Notes: generated by a model not told the origin, from the sequence alone. A stretch of 64,000 nt of DNA from Streptomyces sp. B21-083 (GCF_036898825.1 NZ_JARUND010000001.1:3038001-3102000); one strand, 5' to 3'. Positions 54,662-64,000 are shown, counted from the first letter of the stretch. Made by a program: numbers and translations.

Positions 54662-56464
54662 TCAGCTGATGATGTCCCACTGCTTGTAGTCGGTTCCGAC
54701 GGACTTCGGTGTGCCGAAGATCTCGCTCGTACCCTTGCCGGTGCCCGGGTAGAGGTACATCGTCCCGGCGGGCGTACGGGCCAGGAAGTCGGCCTTTCCG
54801 TCGCCGGTCACGTCGCCCGGCGTGACGAGGGTGTTGAAGCCGCTCCAGGTGCGCACCTTGACCCGGGGGACGAAGGCCTGGGAGCCGGTCTTGCCGTTGC
54901 CCTTGAGGAGGTAGCCGACGCCGCCGGTCTTGGTGCGGGCGAGCAGGTCGGCCTTGCCGTCGCCGTTGAAGTCGCCGTGGCCGACGATCGAGTTGTACTG
55001 GTTCCAGCCGCTGGAGACCTTCGACGGCGCCCCGAAGGTGCCGTTGCCGTTGCCCGGGTAGATCCACAGGACACCCGCGGAGTCGACCGAGAGGACGTCG
55101 GGCTTGTAGTCGCCGGTGACGTCGCCGGGGGTGATGATCCGGGTGCGGCTCTTCCAGTTGGCGAAGATCTGCTTCGTGTCCCAGGCGCCGCCGCTGCCGT
55201 CGGACGTGGGCACGTAGTGCATCCAGTAGACGGCGCCAGAGGCGCTGTCACGGATCACCAGGTCCTGGTAGTCGTCCCGGTTCAGGTCGGTCTGCAGGAC
55301 GACGTTGACGCCGTCCCAGTTGCCCCAGGGCTCGCTGGCGCCGAAGCTGGTGCCCTTGGAGTCCTTCTCGTAGGCGACCTTCGTGGAAGCGCGGCGCAGC
55401 CACAGGTCGGCCATCTGGTCACCGCTGAGGTTCGCGTCCTCGACCCGCGGGTACACGGCGCCGACGTACGAGGTGACCTTCGAGAAGACGCTGTAGGCGC
55501 CCTTCTCCACGCAGTCCGTCACACCCCACGAGACGACGCCGACGACCTTGCCGGCGACCACGAGCGGCCCGCCGGAGTCGCCGTTGCAGGTCGTGGTGGT
55601 ACCGGTGTCGCTGCCGGTGGCGGGCTTGCCCGCGCAGACCATGTGGCCCTTGACGTAGTCGCTGCCGTACGCGCCCGTGCAGGTGGCGTCGGACTGGATG
55701 GGCAGCGTGGCCGTCTTGAGGGTCGCGGAGATGTCCTGGGTGGTGGAGCTGGTGCGCCCCCAGCCGTAGACCTTGGCGTTGGTGAGCGCCTTGTAGGACG
55801 TGGTGTCACCGGACGTCGTCATCCGGATCGGCGCGGCCTTGACGGGATACGCGAGCGTCAGGACGGCGATGTCGTTGTCGAACGTCACCGAGCTGTACGA
55901 CGGGTTGTTCCACTGGCGCCAGACGCCCGAGACGGTGCCGTCCGTGTTTCCGTCGGCGTCCGGAAGCGTGGTGGTGCCGGTGATGACGGCGCCGTTGGCC
56001 TTCCAGTTGTAGCCCTTGACGCAGTGCGCGGCGGTGAGGATCTTCGTCGGCGCGATGACGGCGCCGCCGCAGAAGAAGTCGACGTCGTCGCCGGTCGCGG
56101 TCGTGCCCTTGTCGTCGGCGTACCAGAGCTGGGCCATGTACGGCGCCGACGAGATGGTGGTCGTCGAACCACCGATGATCTTGGCGTCCTTGGTGCCCGC
56201 GACGGTGCCCGCGGTGAACGTCGTCTTCTTGGAAGCCAGGGTGTCGTCACTGGTGGCCGCGTCCGCGACGCGCTTCTCCAGCTCGGTGCTGCTGGTCGTG
56301 CTGCGACTGAGGTCGGCGGTGGGCCGCGGCAGGGCCGTGGCGGCGTTCGCGGACGACATCATCAGCGCACCGGTGACCGCGGCGGCGAGGCCGACGGCGA
56401 CCGCAGGAACGGCGATCCGCACACGTCGTCTGTGGCGGCCCTCACCGGACAGGGATATACCCAC
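54662..56464 (-). CDS. Secreted trypsin-like serine protease with C-terminal FG-GAP/VCBS repeats
   Basis: 600 aa from GTG at 56464. Signal peptide to about residue 41 (SSANA), a propeptide, then a chymotrypsin-fold domain starting I96-IGGS with catalytic H147 (LTAAHC), D198 (DNDIAVL) and S297 (CNGDSGGP). The Asp six residues before the Ser (trypsin D189 position) is replaced in the TTTTCNGDSGG context, so specificity is uncertain. Residues about 345-600 form FG-GAP-type repeats with Asp-rich loops (DLNRDDYQDL, DVTGDYKPDV, DFNGDGKADL, DVTGDGKADF), likely a calcium-binding propeller. Extracellular. Confidence 0.92.
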   Translation of the reverse strand: MGISLSGEGRHRRRVRIAVPAVAVGLAAAVTGALMMSSANAATALPRPTADLSRSTTSSTELEKRVADAATSDDTLASKKTTFTAGTVAGTKDAKIIGGSTTTISSAPYMAQLWYADDKGTTATGDDVDFFCGGAVIAPTKILTAAHCVKGYNWKANGAVITGTTTLPDADGNTDGTVSGVWRQWNNPSYSSVTFDNDIAVLTLAYPVKAAPIRMTTSGDTTSYKALTNAKVYGWGRTSSTTQDISATLKTATLPIQSDATCTGAYGSDYVKGHMVCAGKPATGSDTGTTTTCNGDSGGPLVVAGKVVGVVSWGVTDCVEKGAYSVFSKVTSYVGAVYPRVEDANLSGDQMADLWLRRASTKVAYEKDSKGTSFGASEPWGNWDGVNVVLQTDLNRDDYQDLVIRDSASGAVYWMHYVPTSDGSGGAWDTKQIFANWKSRTRIITPGDVTGDYKPDVLSVDSAGVLWIYPGNGNGTFGAPSKVSSGWNQYNSIVGHGDFNGDGKADLLARTKTGGVGYLLKGNGKTGSQAFVPRVKVRTWSGFNTLVTPGDVTGDGKADFLARTPAGTMYLYPGTGKGTSEIFGTPKSVGTDYKQWDIIS

Positions 56465-56547
56465 TCAAGTCCCCCCTAGGGATCGTTAGTTCGGGCACAC
56501 CACGAGAATCGGCCCGAAGAGCGCGATCGTACACCTGTCGCATACAC

Positions 56548-56587
56548 CATAAAGGGCCACCCCCCTAACAGGGGATGGCCCTTTATG
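56548..56587 (-). terminator. Hairpin terminator downstream of rho
   Basis: CATAAAGGGCCA (56548-56559) pairs with TGGCCCTTTATG (56576-56587), with CCCC/GGGG extending the stem inward. It lies 60-100 bases after the rho stop on the minus strand. AT-rich stem base but no long U tract. Confidence 0.7.
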
Positions 56588-56640
56588 AACTGCTCGAACT
56601 ACGTGAACCGCTGGAACTGCTGTAACTGCCCGAACTACTT
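56587..56640. repeat. Six 9-bp tandem repeats immediately downstream of rho
   Basis: Plus-strand units: GAACTGCTC, GAACTACGT, GAACCGCTG, GAACTGCTG, TAACTGCCC, GAACTACTT. Consensus GAACTGCTG with conserved AAC at positions 2-4. The array ends eight bases from the rho stop codon and touches the terminator stem. Confidence 0.8.
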
Positions 56641-56648
56641 ACCGACCG

Positions 56649-58715
56649 TCAGTCGTTGTTGTTGCCCGGCGTGGTCTTCTGGATCTGGAGCAGGAACTCG
56701 GCGTTCGACTTCGTCTGCTTCATTTTGTCGAGGAGCAGTTCGATCGCCTGCTGCTGGTCGAGCGCGTGCAGCACCCGGCGCAGCTTCCAGGTGACGGCGA
56801 GTTCGTCGCTGCCGAGCAGGATCTCTTCCTTACGGGTACCGGACGCGTCGACGTCCACCGCCGGGAAGATGCGCTTGTCGGCGAGCTTCCGGTCGAGCTT
56901 GAGCTCGGCGTTGCCGGTGCCCTTGAACTCCTCGAAGATGACCTCGTCCATGCGGGACCCGGTGTCCACCAGCGCGGTGGCGAGGATGGTCAGCGAGCCG
57001 CCGTCCTCGATGTTTCGGGCCGCACCGAAGAAGCGCTTCGGCGGGTACAGGGCGGTCGAGTCGACACCACCGGACAGGATGCGGCCGGAGGCCGGGGCGG
57101 CGAGGTTGTACGCACGGCCCAGACGTGTGATCGAGTCCAGGAGTACGACGACGTCGTGGCCCAGTTCCACCAGGCGCTTGGCGCGCTCGATGGCCAGCTC
57201 GGCGACCGTGGTGTGGTCCTCGGCCGGGCGGTCGAAGGTCGAGGAGATGACCTCGCCCTTCACCGACCGCTGCATGTCGGTGACCTCTTCCGGACGCTCG
57301 TCGACCAGGACGACCATCAGGTGGCACTCGGGGTTGTTGGTGGTGATCGCGTTGGCGATCGCCTGCATGATCATGGTCTTGCCGGTCTTCGGCGGGGCCA
57401 CGATCAGACCGCGCTGGCCCTTACCGATCGGCGCGACGAGGTCGATGATGCGGGTGGTGAGGATGCCCGGGTCGGTCTCCAGACGGAGGCGGTCCTGCGG
57501 GTAGAGCGGGGTCAGCTTGTTGAACTCCGGCCGCCCGCGCCCGGATTCGGCCGCCATGCCGTTGGCCGAGTCGAGACGCACCAGCGCGTTGAACTTCTCG
57601 CGGCGCTCGCCGTCCTTGGGCTGACGCACGGCACCGGTGACGTGGTCGCCCTTACGCAGGCCGTTCTTGCGGACCTGGGCGAGGGAGACATACACGTCGT
57701 TGGGACCCGGCAGGTAGCCCGACGTACGGATGAAGGCGTAGTTGTCGAGGATGTCCAGGATGCCCGCGACGGGGATCAGGACGTCGTCGTCGGCGACCTG
57801 CGGCTCGTTCGGGCCGAACTCCTCGCGCCCACGACGGCCACGGCGGTCGCGGTAGCGACCGCGACGGCCACGGCGTCCGCCGTCGAAGTCGTCGTCGTCC
57901 TGCGGCCCGTTGTCGCGCGGGCCGTTGTCGCGCGGCTGGCTGTCCCGCTGGTCACGCTGGTCGCGCTGCTGCCGGTCCTGCCGCTCCTGGCGGTCCGGAC
58001 GGCCGCCGGTCTGCTGCTGGCCACCCTGCTGGGCGGCGCGCTGCTGGGCACCGGCCGGCTGCTGCTCGTCGCCCTTGGCGCCACGGCGGTCGCGGTCCCG
58101 GCCGCGGTCACCGCGGTCGCTACGGTCCCGGCGGTCACGGCGGCCCTGGCGGCCGTCGCCGTCACCGGTGTCGGCCTGCGTCTCGCCCTTCGGCTCGCTC
58201 TTCGCCTCGGCTACGACCGTCTCGGGGCTGCCGACCTCGGCGGTGGCACGGCGCCGGCGGCGCTCGGCCGGGGCGTCGTCGCTGGCAGGCTGGCCGGGGA
58301 TCTCGATCTGCTGCTGGGCCACGGCCTTCTCGGCGGGCGCCTCGACGACCTGTACGGCCGCCTTCTTCTCGGCGGCGGGCGCGGTGTCCTCACCCGTGCG
58401 GGCCTTGGAGGTGGCGCGGCGCCTGGGCTTGGTCTCGACGGCGTCCCCGGCGGGGGCGGCTGCGGCCTTGGGGGTCCCGCCCCCGGCCTGCGCCTCCTTG
58501 ATGACCTCGATCAGCTGGCTCTTGCGCATCCGCGCGGTGCCCTTGATCCCGAGGCCGGATGCGACCTGCTGCAGTTCGGCCAGCACCATGCCGTCGAGGC
58601 CGGTACCGCGGCGCCGCCGGGAGCCGGCACCCGTGGCAGGCGCGGAGGCGTCCGTGGAGGGCGCCGCAGCGGTCTCCTCGACACGTGCGCCCATCAGATC
58701 GGTGGTGTCGCTCAC
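56649..58715 (-). CDS. rho: Transcription termination factor Rho with long disordered N-terminal insertion
   Basis: 688 aa from GTG at 58715 ([14 protein letters not shown]), with GAAGG upstream. Rho_N helix bundle ([28 protein letters not shown], about 45-75), then an about 220-residue low-complexity insert rich in Arg, Asp, Gln and Gly, then the RNA-binding cold-shock-like domain ([24 protein letters not shown]) and the RecA-type ATPase ([41 protein letters not shown]). The insert is characteristic of high-GC Gram-positives and broadens RNA binding. An RNA-dependent hexameric helicase terminating transcription. Confidence 0.97.
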   Translation of the reverse strand: MSDTTDLMGARVEETAAAPSTDASAPATGAGSRRRRGTGLDGMVLAELQQVASGLGIKGTARMRKSQLIEVIKEAQAGGGTPKAAAAPAGDAVETKPRRRATSKARTGEDTAPAAEKKAAVQVVEAPAEKAVAQQQIEIPGQPASDDAPAERRRRRATAEVGSPETVVAEAKSEPKGETQADTGDGDGRQGRRDRRDRSDRGDRGRDRDRRGAKGDEQQPAGAQQRAAQQGGQQQTGGRPDRQERQDRQQRDQRDQRDSQPRDNGPRDNGPQDDDDFDGGRRGRRGRYRDRRGRRGREEFGPNEPQVADDDVLIPVAGILDILDNYAFIRTSGYLPGPNDVYVSLAQVRKNGLRKGDHVTGAVRQPKDGERREKFNALVRLDSANGMAAESGRGRPEFNKLTPLYPQDRLRLETDPGILTTRIIDLVAPIGKGQRGLIVAPPKTGKTMIMQAIANAITTNNPECHLMVVLVDERPEEVTDMQRSVKGEVISSTFDRPAEDHTTVAELAIERAKRLVELGHDVVVLLDSITRLGRAYNLAAPASGRILSGGVDSTALYPPKRFFGAARNIEDGGSLTILATALVDTGSRMDEVIFEEFKGTGNAELKLDRKLADKRIFPAVDVDASGTRKEEILLGSDELAVTWKLRRVLHALDQQQAIELLLDKMKQTKSNAEFLLQIQKTTPGNNND

Positions 58716-59227
58716 GAAGGGTCCTTCCCTGGAGCGGACGTCGGCCTGTCTGGCACGGCGACCGGTTTTGCTGTCCGGCTGCGATCCTTCATGAGTGGAC
58801 CGTGCCGGGGCGGTGGTCCGCCGAAGCGGCGGAAGAGGTTTCTGGTGATGGCGCTTCCCAAAACCGTGACACTGACTGTCCGTGTCAGGCGGCTTGGTCA
58901 CACCGGTTCCGGAGCGTGCCCTGAATGCCGCTCAGCGCCTGCACACGACGAATCGAACGCCGCATGAAACACAGAGTGGCTTGGGGGGCTCCCGGAAGAA
59001 TGTCTGTCCCGGACGGGGACAGAAAGCACCTCGCCATGGTGGGGTCGGGTGCAGACTTGAGGTTAACACTACCGGATCCAACAAACATTCCCCCTCTCCA
59101 AATCCGGCAACCGTATGTAGTTGAATGTCACAGCGTTGGATGTCGCAGCGTTAAATGTCGCGGCCTCGATCGCCGCGGCGTCTAATGCCGCAAGTTCCCT
59201 GGTGCGCGCCCCGTTGATGTCGTCGCC
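58716..59227. other. 512-bp region upstream of rho (probable leader)
   Basis: Between the thrB stop and the rho start, both minus strand. No credible coding gene. Contains the five-unit 15-bp repeat at 59117-59191, an AT-richer segment (about 59060-59110) that is the likeliest rho promoter, and hence a leader of roughly 350 nt. A long leader would allow Rho autoregulation, as known in E. coli (inference). Confidence 0.55.
59117..59191. repeat. Five imperfect 15-bp tandem repeats upstream of rho
   Basis: Plus-strand units: GTAGTTGAATGTCAC, AGCGTTGGATGTCGC, AGCGTTAAATGTCGC, GGCCTCGATCGCCGC, GGCGTCTAATGCCGC. The middle two differ at two positions; all share an AT-rich centre and the end TG/CCGC or TGTCRC. 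Located 37-111 bases after the thrB stop. Confidence 0.7.
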
Positions 59228-60157
59228 CTAACTCTCTCCGGGTGCCGCGAGCGGCAGAACGCTCGCGCCCCGGGCGTCGAGGCCGAGCCGGTTGGCGGCC
59301 CAGCCCTCGCCCGCCAGCCGGGAGACCTTGTCGGCGGTCGCCTCGTCGGCCAGCGCCAGGACCGTGGGTCCGGCGCCGGAGATCACCGCCGGGATGCCGT
59401 CGGCCCGCAGCCGCTCCACCAGCGCCGTGCTCTCCGGCATGGCCGGGGCGCGGTAGTCCTGGTGCAGCCGGTCCTCGGTGGCCGGCAGCAGCAGCTCGGG
59501 ACGCCTGGTCAGAGCCTCGACGAGCAGGGCCGCGCGTCCCGCGTTGGTGGCGGCGTCGACATGCGGGACGGTGCGCGGCAGGAGGCCTCGCGCGGTCTCC
59601 GTGAGCACCGCCTTCCCGGGGACGAACACCACCGGGACGACTGAACCGGCGGGCTCCATCCTGATCGCCCGGGCGGCGCCGGCCTCCATCCAGGAGAGCG
59701 TGAACCCACCGAGCAGACAGGCCGCGACGTTGTCCGGGTGTCCCTCGATCTCGGTGGCGAGTTCGAGCAGCGCCTCGTCGTCGAGCCGGCTGTCGCCGCC
59801 TATGGTGACGGCCCGCGCGGCGACGATGCCGGCGCAGATGGCCGCCGAGGAGGAGCCGAGTCCCCGTCCGTGCGGGATCCGGTTGGCGCACACGATCTCC
59901 AGGCCGCGGGGCTGTCCGCCCAGCAGGTCGAAGGCGGTGCGCAGGGACCGTACGAGCAGGTGGTTCTCGTCGCGCGGGAGGGTCTCGCTGCCCTCACCCG
60001 CGATGTCGATGTGCAGCCCGGAGTCGGCCACCCGGACGACCACGTCGTCGTACAACGCCAGCGACAGGCCGAGGGCGTCGAAGCCCGGACCGAGATTGGC
60101 GCTGGTGGCGGGGACGCGCACCCGGACGGCGGCGGCACGGAACGCTGGACCGGCCAT
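59228..60157 (-). CDS. thrB: Homoserine kinase
   Basis: 309 aa from ATG at 60157. GHMP kinase fold: RVPATSANLGPGFDALGLSL, the ATP loop PHGRGLGSSSAAICAGIVAA and the C-terminal SGAGPTVLAL motif. It phosphorylates homoserine to O-phosphohomoserine for threonine synthase. Third gene of the hom-thrC-thrB group, 298 bp after thrC; that gap has GCACAGG/CCTGTGC and GTGGGG/CCCCAC hairpins (60371-60433). Confidence 0.97.
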   Translation of the reverse strand: MAGPAFRAAAVRVRVPATSANLGPGFDALGLSLALYDDVVVRVADSGLHIDIAGEGSETLPRDENHLLVRSLRTAFDLLGGQPRGLEIVCANRIPHGRGLGSSSAAICAGIVAARAVTIGGDSRLDDEALLELATEIEGHPDNVAACLLGGFTLSWMEAGAARAIRMEPAGSVVPVVFVPGKAVLTETARGLLPRTVPHVDAATNAGRAALLVEALTRRPELLLPATEDRLHQDYRAPAMPESTALVERLRADGIPAVISGAGPTVLALADEATADKVSRLAGEGWAANRLGLDARGASVLPLAAPGES

Positions 60158-60455
60158 CGCTCGATGACTCTCCTTGAGCTGCGATTTCGTCGAAGACGTT
60201 CGATACGGCACTGGGAAACGGCGGGAAACGGCTACTGGAAGAACGGCTGGAGACCTACGGGGAGACCCTCGGCCGCTGAGGCAACGCGGCACCGCGCCAT
60301 ACGCGGGGGCATATGCGGCGGGCGGGTTCACCCCAGCTTATCGAAGGAAGGTTCTGTGGCGACATAGGGCGCACAGGAGGCGCACGATGCGTGTCGTAAG
60401 CCCCCTGTGCACCCGACGTGGGGAGTACCCCACTTCCGGCGTTTCAGTACCCGGT

Positions 60456-61514
60456 CTACGCGAGTCCGAGTCGCTCGGCGGCGGTCGCGGCGTCCACCGG
60501 GACGACGACCGGCTTCGGTGCGCCCTCGGTGGCCCAGCCCGGGTCCTTCAGGCCGTTGCCGGTGACCGTGCAGACGATGGTCTGGCCCGGGTCGACCTTG
60601 CCCTGCTCGGCCAGCTTCAGCAGACCGGCGACGGACGCGGCGGACGCCGGCTCGACGAAAACACCCTCCTGCGCGGCCAACAGCCGGTAGGCGCGCAGGA
60701 TCTCACGGTCCGTCACCTCGTCGATGAGGCCGCCCGACTCGTCGCGCGCGGCCAGCGCCTGCTTCCAGGAGGCCGGGTTGCCGATGCGGATCGCGGTGGC
60801 GAGCGTCGAGGGGTCCTTGACGATCTCGCCGCGCACGATCGGCGCACTGCCGGCCGCCTGGAACCCCCACATGCGCGGGGTGCGCCGGGCGATGCCGTCG
60901 ACGGCGTACTCGGTGTAGCCCTTCCAGTACGCGGTGATGTTGCCCGCGTTGCCGACCGGCAGGACGTGGATGTCGGGCGCGTCGCCGAGCATGTCGACGA
61001 TCTCGAAGGCGGCCGTCTTCTGGCCCTCGATACGCACCGGGTTGACCGAATTCACCAGCGCCACAGGGTAGTTGTCGCTCAGGGAGCGGGCGAGGGTGAG
61101 GCAGTCGTCGAAGTTGCCGTCGACCTGGAGGATCTTGGCGCCGTGGACGAGCGCCTGCCCCATCTTGCCGAGGGCGATCTTGCCCTGCGGCACGAGGACG
61201 GCCGAGACCATGCCCGCGCGCACGGCGTACGCGGCGGCGGAGGCAGACGTGTTGCCCGTGGAGGCACAGATGACCGCCTTGGCGCCCTCCTCCTTGGCCC
61301 GGGTGATGGCCATGGTCATTCCGCGGTCCTTGAAGGACCCGGTCGGGTTGGCGCCCTCCACCTTGAGGTGGACCTCGCAGCCCGTGCGCTCGGAGAGCAC
61401 CTGCGCGGGGACGAGAGGCGTGCCGCCCTCGCGAAGCGTCACGACCGGTGTGCTGGCGGAGACGGGCAGCCGGTCCCGGTACTCCTCGATGATTCCGCGC
61501 CACTGGTGGGTCAT
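60456..61514 (-). CDS. thrC: Threonine synthase
   Basis: 352 aa from ATG at 61514, six bases after the hom stop. PLP-dependent fold II enzyme with Lys62 in [10 protein letters not shown], the phosphate loop [15 protein letters not shown] and [12 protein letters not shown]. The size is that of the shorter plant/Gram-positive class. Converts O-phosphohomoserine to threonine. Operon with hom. Confidence 0.97.
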   Translation of the reverse strand: MTHQWRGIIEEYRDRLPVSASTPVVTLREGGTPLVPAQVLSERTGCEVHLKVEGANPTGSFKDRGMTMAITRAKEEGAKAVICASTGNTSASAAAYAVRAGMVSAVLVPQGKIALGKMGQALVHGAKILQVDGNFDDCLTLARSLSDNYPVALVNSVNPVRIEGQKTAAFEIVDMLGDAPDIHVLPVGNAGNITAYWKGYTEYAVDGIARRTPRMWGFQAAGSAPIVRGEIVKDPSTLATAIRIGNPASWKQALAARDESGGLIDEVTDREILRAYRLLAAQEGVFVEPASAASVAGLLKLAEQGKVDPGQTIVCTVTGNGLKDPGWATEGAPKPVVVPVDAATAAERLGLA

Positions 61515-61520
61515 TGCTGG

Positions 61521-62810
61521 TTACTCTCCTTCAACCCGCATGATGCTTGCGACACCCCGCACGGTGTCGAGCTTGCGCAACGCCTCGACGGTTCCGCCCA
61601 GGGCGGCGTCGGACGCACGATGGGTGACGACGACAAGGGAGGCCTCGCCGTCCTTGCCCGTCTGCCGAACCGTATCGATGGAAACACCGTGCTCGGCGAA
61701 CACGGTGGCCACCTGGGCGAGAACGCCCGGTTTGTCGGCGACGTCGAGGCTGATGTGATAGCGGGTGACCACATCGCCCATGCCCGAGACGGGCAGCGCG
61801 GCATACGCCGACTCGCCGGGACCGGTGGTCCCGCTGAGCCGGTTGCGGCACACGGCGACGAGGTCACCGAGCACGGCGGAGGCCGTCGGCGCACCGCCGG
61901 CTCCGGGCCCGTAGAACATCAGCTGACCGGAGGCGTCGGACTCGACGAACACGGCGTTGTAGGCGCCGCGCACGGAGGCGAGCGGGTGCGTCAGCGGGAT
62001 CATGGCCGGGTGCACGCGCGCGGTGACGGACCGACCGTCCCCGGCCCGCTCGCAGATGGCGAGCAGTTTGATGGTGCAGCCCATGTTCCTGGCGGAGGCG
62101 AAGTCGGAGGCGGTGACCTCGGTCATGCCCTCGCGGTAGACGTCGTCGAGGCGCACGCGCGTGTGGAAGGCGATTCCGGCGAGGATGGCGGCCTTGGCGG
62201 CGGCGTCGAACGCCTCGACGTCGGCGGTGGGGTCGGCTTCCGCGTAGCCCAGGGCGGTGGCCTCGTCGAGGGCCTCCTGATAACCGGCGCCGGTCGAGTC
62301 CATCTTGTCGAGGATGAAGTTGGTGGTGCCGTTGACGATCCCGAGGACCCGGTTCACCTTGTCGCCGGCGAGGGACTCGCGCAGCGGCCGGATGAGGGGG
62401 ATGGCACCGGCGACGGCGGCCTCGTAGTAGAGGTCCGCGTCGTGCTCCTCGGCGGCGGCGTGGAGGGCGGCGCCGTCCTGGGCGAGGAGGGCCTTGTTGG
62501 CGGAGACGACGGACGCGCCGTGCTCGAAGGCGGCGGTGATGAGGGACCGCGCGGGTTCGATACCGCCGATGACCTCGACGACGACGTCGATGTCGCCTCG
62601 TTTGACGAGGGCGGTGGCGTCGGTGGTGACGAGGGCCGGGTCGATGCCTTCACGGACCTTGGAGGGCCGCCGTACGGCGACGCCCGCGAGCTCGACGGGA
62701 GCGCCGATCCTGGCGGCGAGATCGTCGGCGTGCGTCGTCATGATGCGCGCCACCTCTGAGCCGACGACCCCACAGCCCAGCAGCGCCACCTTCAGCGGAC
62801 GCGTACGCAT
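61521..62810 (-). CDS. hom: Homoserine dehydrogenase
   Basis: 429 aa from ATG at 62810; the adjacent ATG at 62813 is possible, but GAGG is better spaced for 62810. NAD(P)-binding GCGVVGSEVARIM, the catalytic core SANKALLAQDG and GIVNGTTNFILDKM, and a C-terminal ACT domain (HISLDVADKPGVLAQVATVFAEHGVSI) for threonine feedback inhibition. Reduces aspartate semialdehyde to homoserine. First gene of hom-thrC-thrB and downstream of lysA on the same strand. Confidence 0.97.
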   Translation of the reverse strand: MRTRPLKVALLGCGVVGSEVARIMTTHADDLAARIGAPVELAGVAVRRPSKVREGIDPALVTTDATALVKRGDIDVVVEVIGGIEPARSLITAAFEHGASVVSANKALLAQDGAALHAAAEEHDADLYYEAAVAGAIPLIRPLRESLAGDKVNRVLGIVNGTTNFILDKMDSTGAGYQEALDEATALGYAEADPTADVEAFDAAAKAAILAGIAFHTRVRLDDVYREGMTEVTASDFASARNMGCTIKLLAICERAGDGRSVTARVHPAMIPLTHPLASVRGAYNAVFVESDASGQLMFYGPGAGGAPTASAVLGDLVAVCRNRLSGTTGPGESAYAALPVSGMGDVVTRYHISLDVADKPGVLAQVATVFAEHGVSIDTVRQTGKDGEASLVVVTHRASDAALGGTVEALRKLDTVRGVASIMRVEGE

Positions 62811-62915
62811 CATCCGACCTCGTTTCCTCATACCGTCTACGGTTCATAAGTCTCACTCACCGGACTGAACTTTCTATCCATCGTCCGGATCGTGAGATGT
62901 CTATTTCGTTTTCCG

Positions 62916-62946
62916 GGCGGCGGAAGACAGGAGATCTTCCGCCGCC
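62916..62946 (-). terminator. Hairpin between lysA and hom
   Basis: GGCGGCGGAAGA (62916-62927) / TCTTCCGCCGCC (62935-62946), seven-base loop, starting 17 bases after the lysA stop. The minus strand after the stem is not T-rich, so termination efficiency is uncertain. Confidence 0.5.
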
Positions 62947-62962
62947 TTCGGAGATTCTGCCG

Positions 62963-64000
62963 TCATCCCACGTCGAGCCGGAGCAGATCCTCCTCGGTCT
63001 CCCGCCGGACGATCACCCGGGCCTCCCCCTCCCGCACGGCGACGACGGGCGGGCGCAGGGCGTGGTTGTAGTTGCTGGCCATGGACCGGCAGTACGCGCC
63101 GGTCGCCGGCACCGCGATCAGGTCACCCGGTGCCAGGTCGGCGGGCAGGAAGGCGTCCTTGACGACGATGTCCCCGCTCTCACAGTGCTTGCCGACGACC
63201 CGCACCAGCATGGGCGCGGCCTCGGAGGTCCGGGAGACGAGCGCGACGCTGTATTCGGCGTCGTACAACGCGGTCCGGATGTTGTCCGACATCCCGCCGT
63301 CGACGGAGACATACGTGCGCAGCCCGTCGAGAGGCTTGATGGTGCCGACCTCGTAGAGGGTGAAGGCGGTGGGCCCGACGATGGCGCGCCCGGGCTCGAC
63401 GGAGATACGGGGAGTACGGAGCCGAGCGCCCTCACACTCCCGGCTGACGATCTCGTGGAGCGCCTTGGCGATCTCGTGCGGCTCGCGCGGGTCGTCGGCG
63501 CTGGTGTAGGCGATACCGAGCCCACCCCCGAGGTCGATCTCGGGCAGCTCGATCCCGTGCTCGTCACGAATGTCCTTGAGCAGCCCCACGACGCGATGGG
63601 CGGCGACCTCGAACCCGGACATGTCGAAGATCTGCGACCCGATGTGCGAGTGAATGCCGATCAGCTCGAGTCCATCGAGCTGAAGAGCCCGCCGCACGGC
63701 CTCGGCGGCCTGTCCGCCGGCCAGCGGAATGCCGAACTTCTGGTCCTCGTGGGCGGTGGCGATGAATTCGTGAGTATGGGCTTCCACGCCCACGGTGATA
63801 CGGATCTGCACGCGCTGCCGCTTACCGAGGGACTGCGCGATGTGGGCGACGCGCACGATCTCCTGGAAGGAGTCGAGCACGATCCGCCCGACACCGGCGC
63901 GGATGGCGGTCTCGATCTCGTCAACGGACTTGTTGTTGCCGTGGAAGGCGATGCGGTCGGCGGGCATCCCCGCGGAGAGAGCGGTGGTGAGCTCGCCCCC
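62963..64000 (-). CDS. lysA: Diaminopimelate decarboxylase (partial, 5' end off window)
   Basis: The reading frame stays open to the right edge ([25 protein letters not shown]), so the start and the PLP-lysine region lie outside the window. Visible: [30 protein letters not shown] (phosphate and substrate binding), the CESGD active-site Cys motif from the neighbouring subunit, and [12 protein letters not shown]. Converts meso-diaminopimelate to lysine, the last step of lysine synthesis. Followed by hom, as in S. coelicolor. Confidence 0.97.
   Translation of the reverse strand, partial: GGELTTALSAGMPADRIAFHGNNKSVDEIETAIRAGVGRIVLDSFQEIVRVAHIAQSLGKRQRVQIRITVGVEAHTHEFIATAHEDQKFGIPLAGGQAAEAVRRALQLDGLELIGIHSHIGSQIFDMSGFEVAAHRVVGLLKDIRDEHGIELPEIDLGGGLGIAYTSADDPREPHEIAKALHEIVSRECEGARLRTPRISVEPGRAIVGPTAFTLYEVGTIKPLDGLRTYVSVDGGMSDNIRTALYDAEYSVALVSRTSEAAPMLVRVVGKHCESGDIVVKDAFLPADLAPGDLIAVPATGAYCRSMASNYNHALRPPVVAVREGEARVIVRRETEEDLLRLDVG

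Noticed and set aside
56766..58967. 733-codon open frame antisense to rho
   Set aside because: Apparent hydrophobic segments are the reverse reading of the Arg/Asp-rich Rho insert.
60174..62759. 861-codon open frame antisense to thrC and hom
   Set aside because: Overlaps two unmistakable enzymes; composition (Gly/Arg/Asp/Val) is a GC-bias shadow.

Overview
The window is 64 kb of a Streptomyces chromosome. The evidence is very high GC throughout, coding frames with G or C at nearly every third position, frequent GTG and TTG starts, and gene content and order I recognise from the S. coelicolor core (lysA-hom-thrC-thrB-rho-rpmE-prfA-...-atp-chiC-...-nucS-...-filP-scy-...). I saw no rRNA, tRNA, prophage or CRISPR array. 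Nearly all genes from 27.8 kb to the right edge lie on the minus strand, apart from the chitinase block and the cobalamin adenosyltransferase.

Layout. 0-15 kb is mixed accessory and regulatory: a partial DUF6230 secreted protein, a thioredoxin-TPR protein, TetR and two MarR regulators, two DUF3817 membrane proteins, three consecutive AIM24-family genes with an IS200/IS605-type right-end remnant wedged between the second and third, an acid-rich two-component system facing a secreted PepSY protein, an MFS transporter, and a methylmalonyl/acetoacetyl-CoA group (meaB, thiolase, mce). 15-24.6 kb holds the polar cytoskeleton genes scy and filP, then two paralogous ABC exporter pairs. 24.6-33.7 kb holds a zinc-ribbon protein, a flavin oxidoreductase, an SCO5389-family gene divergent from nucS (non-canonical mismatch repair), a large ATPase/TPR membrane protein, a STAS protein, 3-hydroxybutyryl-CoA dehydrogenase, a cobalamin adenosyltransferase and small membrane proteins. 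33.9-37.7 kb is a two-component system followed by a secreted family-18 chitinase with the classic TGGTCCAGACCT promoter repeats.

37.8-64 kb is deeply conserved housekeeping: the atpIBEFHAGDC ATP synthase operon, a WecA-type glycosyltransferase, a serine hydroxymethyltransferase paralogue, an LMW-PTP-fold protein, sua5, prmC, prfA, rpmE, an LCP ligase, a trypsin-like protease with FG-GAP repeats, rho, thrB, thrC, hom and a partial lysA. The block rho-rpmE-prfA-prmC-sua5-(LMW-PTP)-glyA-atp matches the Bacillus subtilis order, which makes the LMW-PTP gene a positional match for ywlE.

The most interesting signals are: (1) the LMW-PTP-fold protein has Ser where the catalytic Cys should be; (2) a dispersed composite element in which an unrelated stem-loop abuts the same 35-bp tail occurs three times; (3) an 18-codon ORF is overlapped by the prmC stop and ends flush against the sua5 start; (4) rho is flanked by 9-bp tandem repeats downstream and 15-bp tandem repeats upstream; (5) an IS605-type end, potentially an omega-RNA remnant, interrupts the AIM24 gene group.
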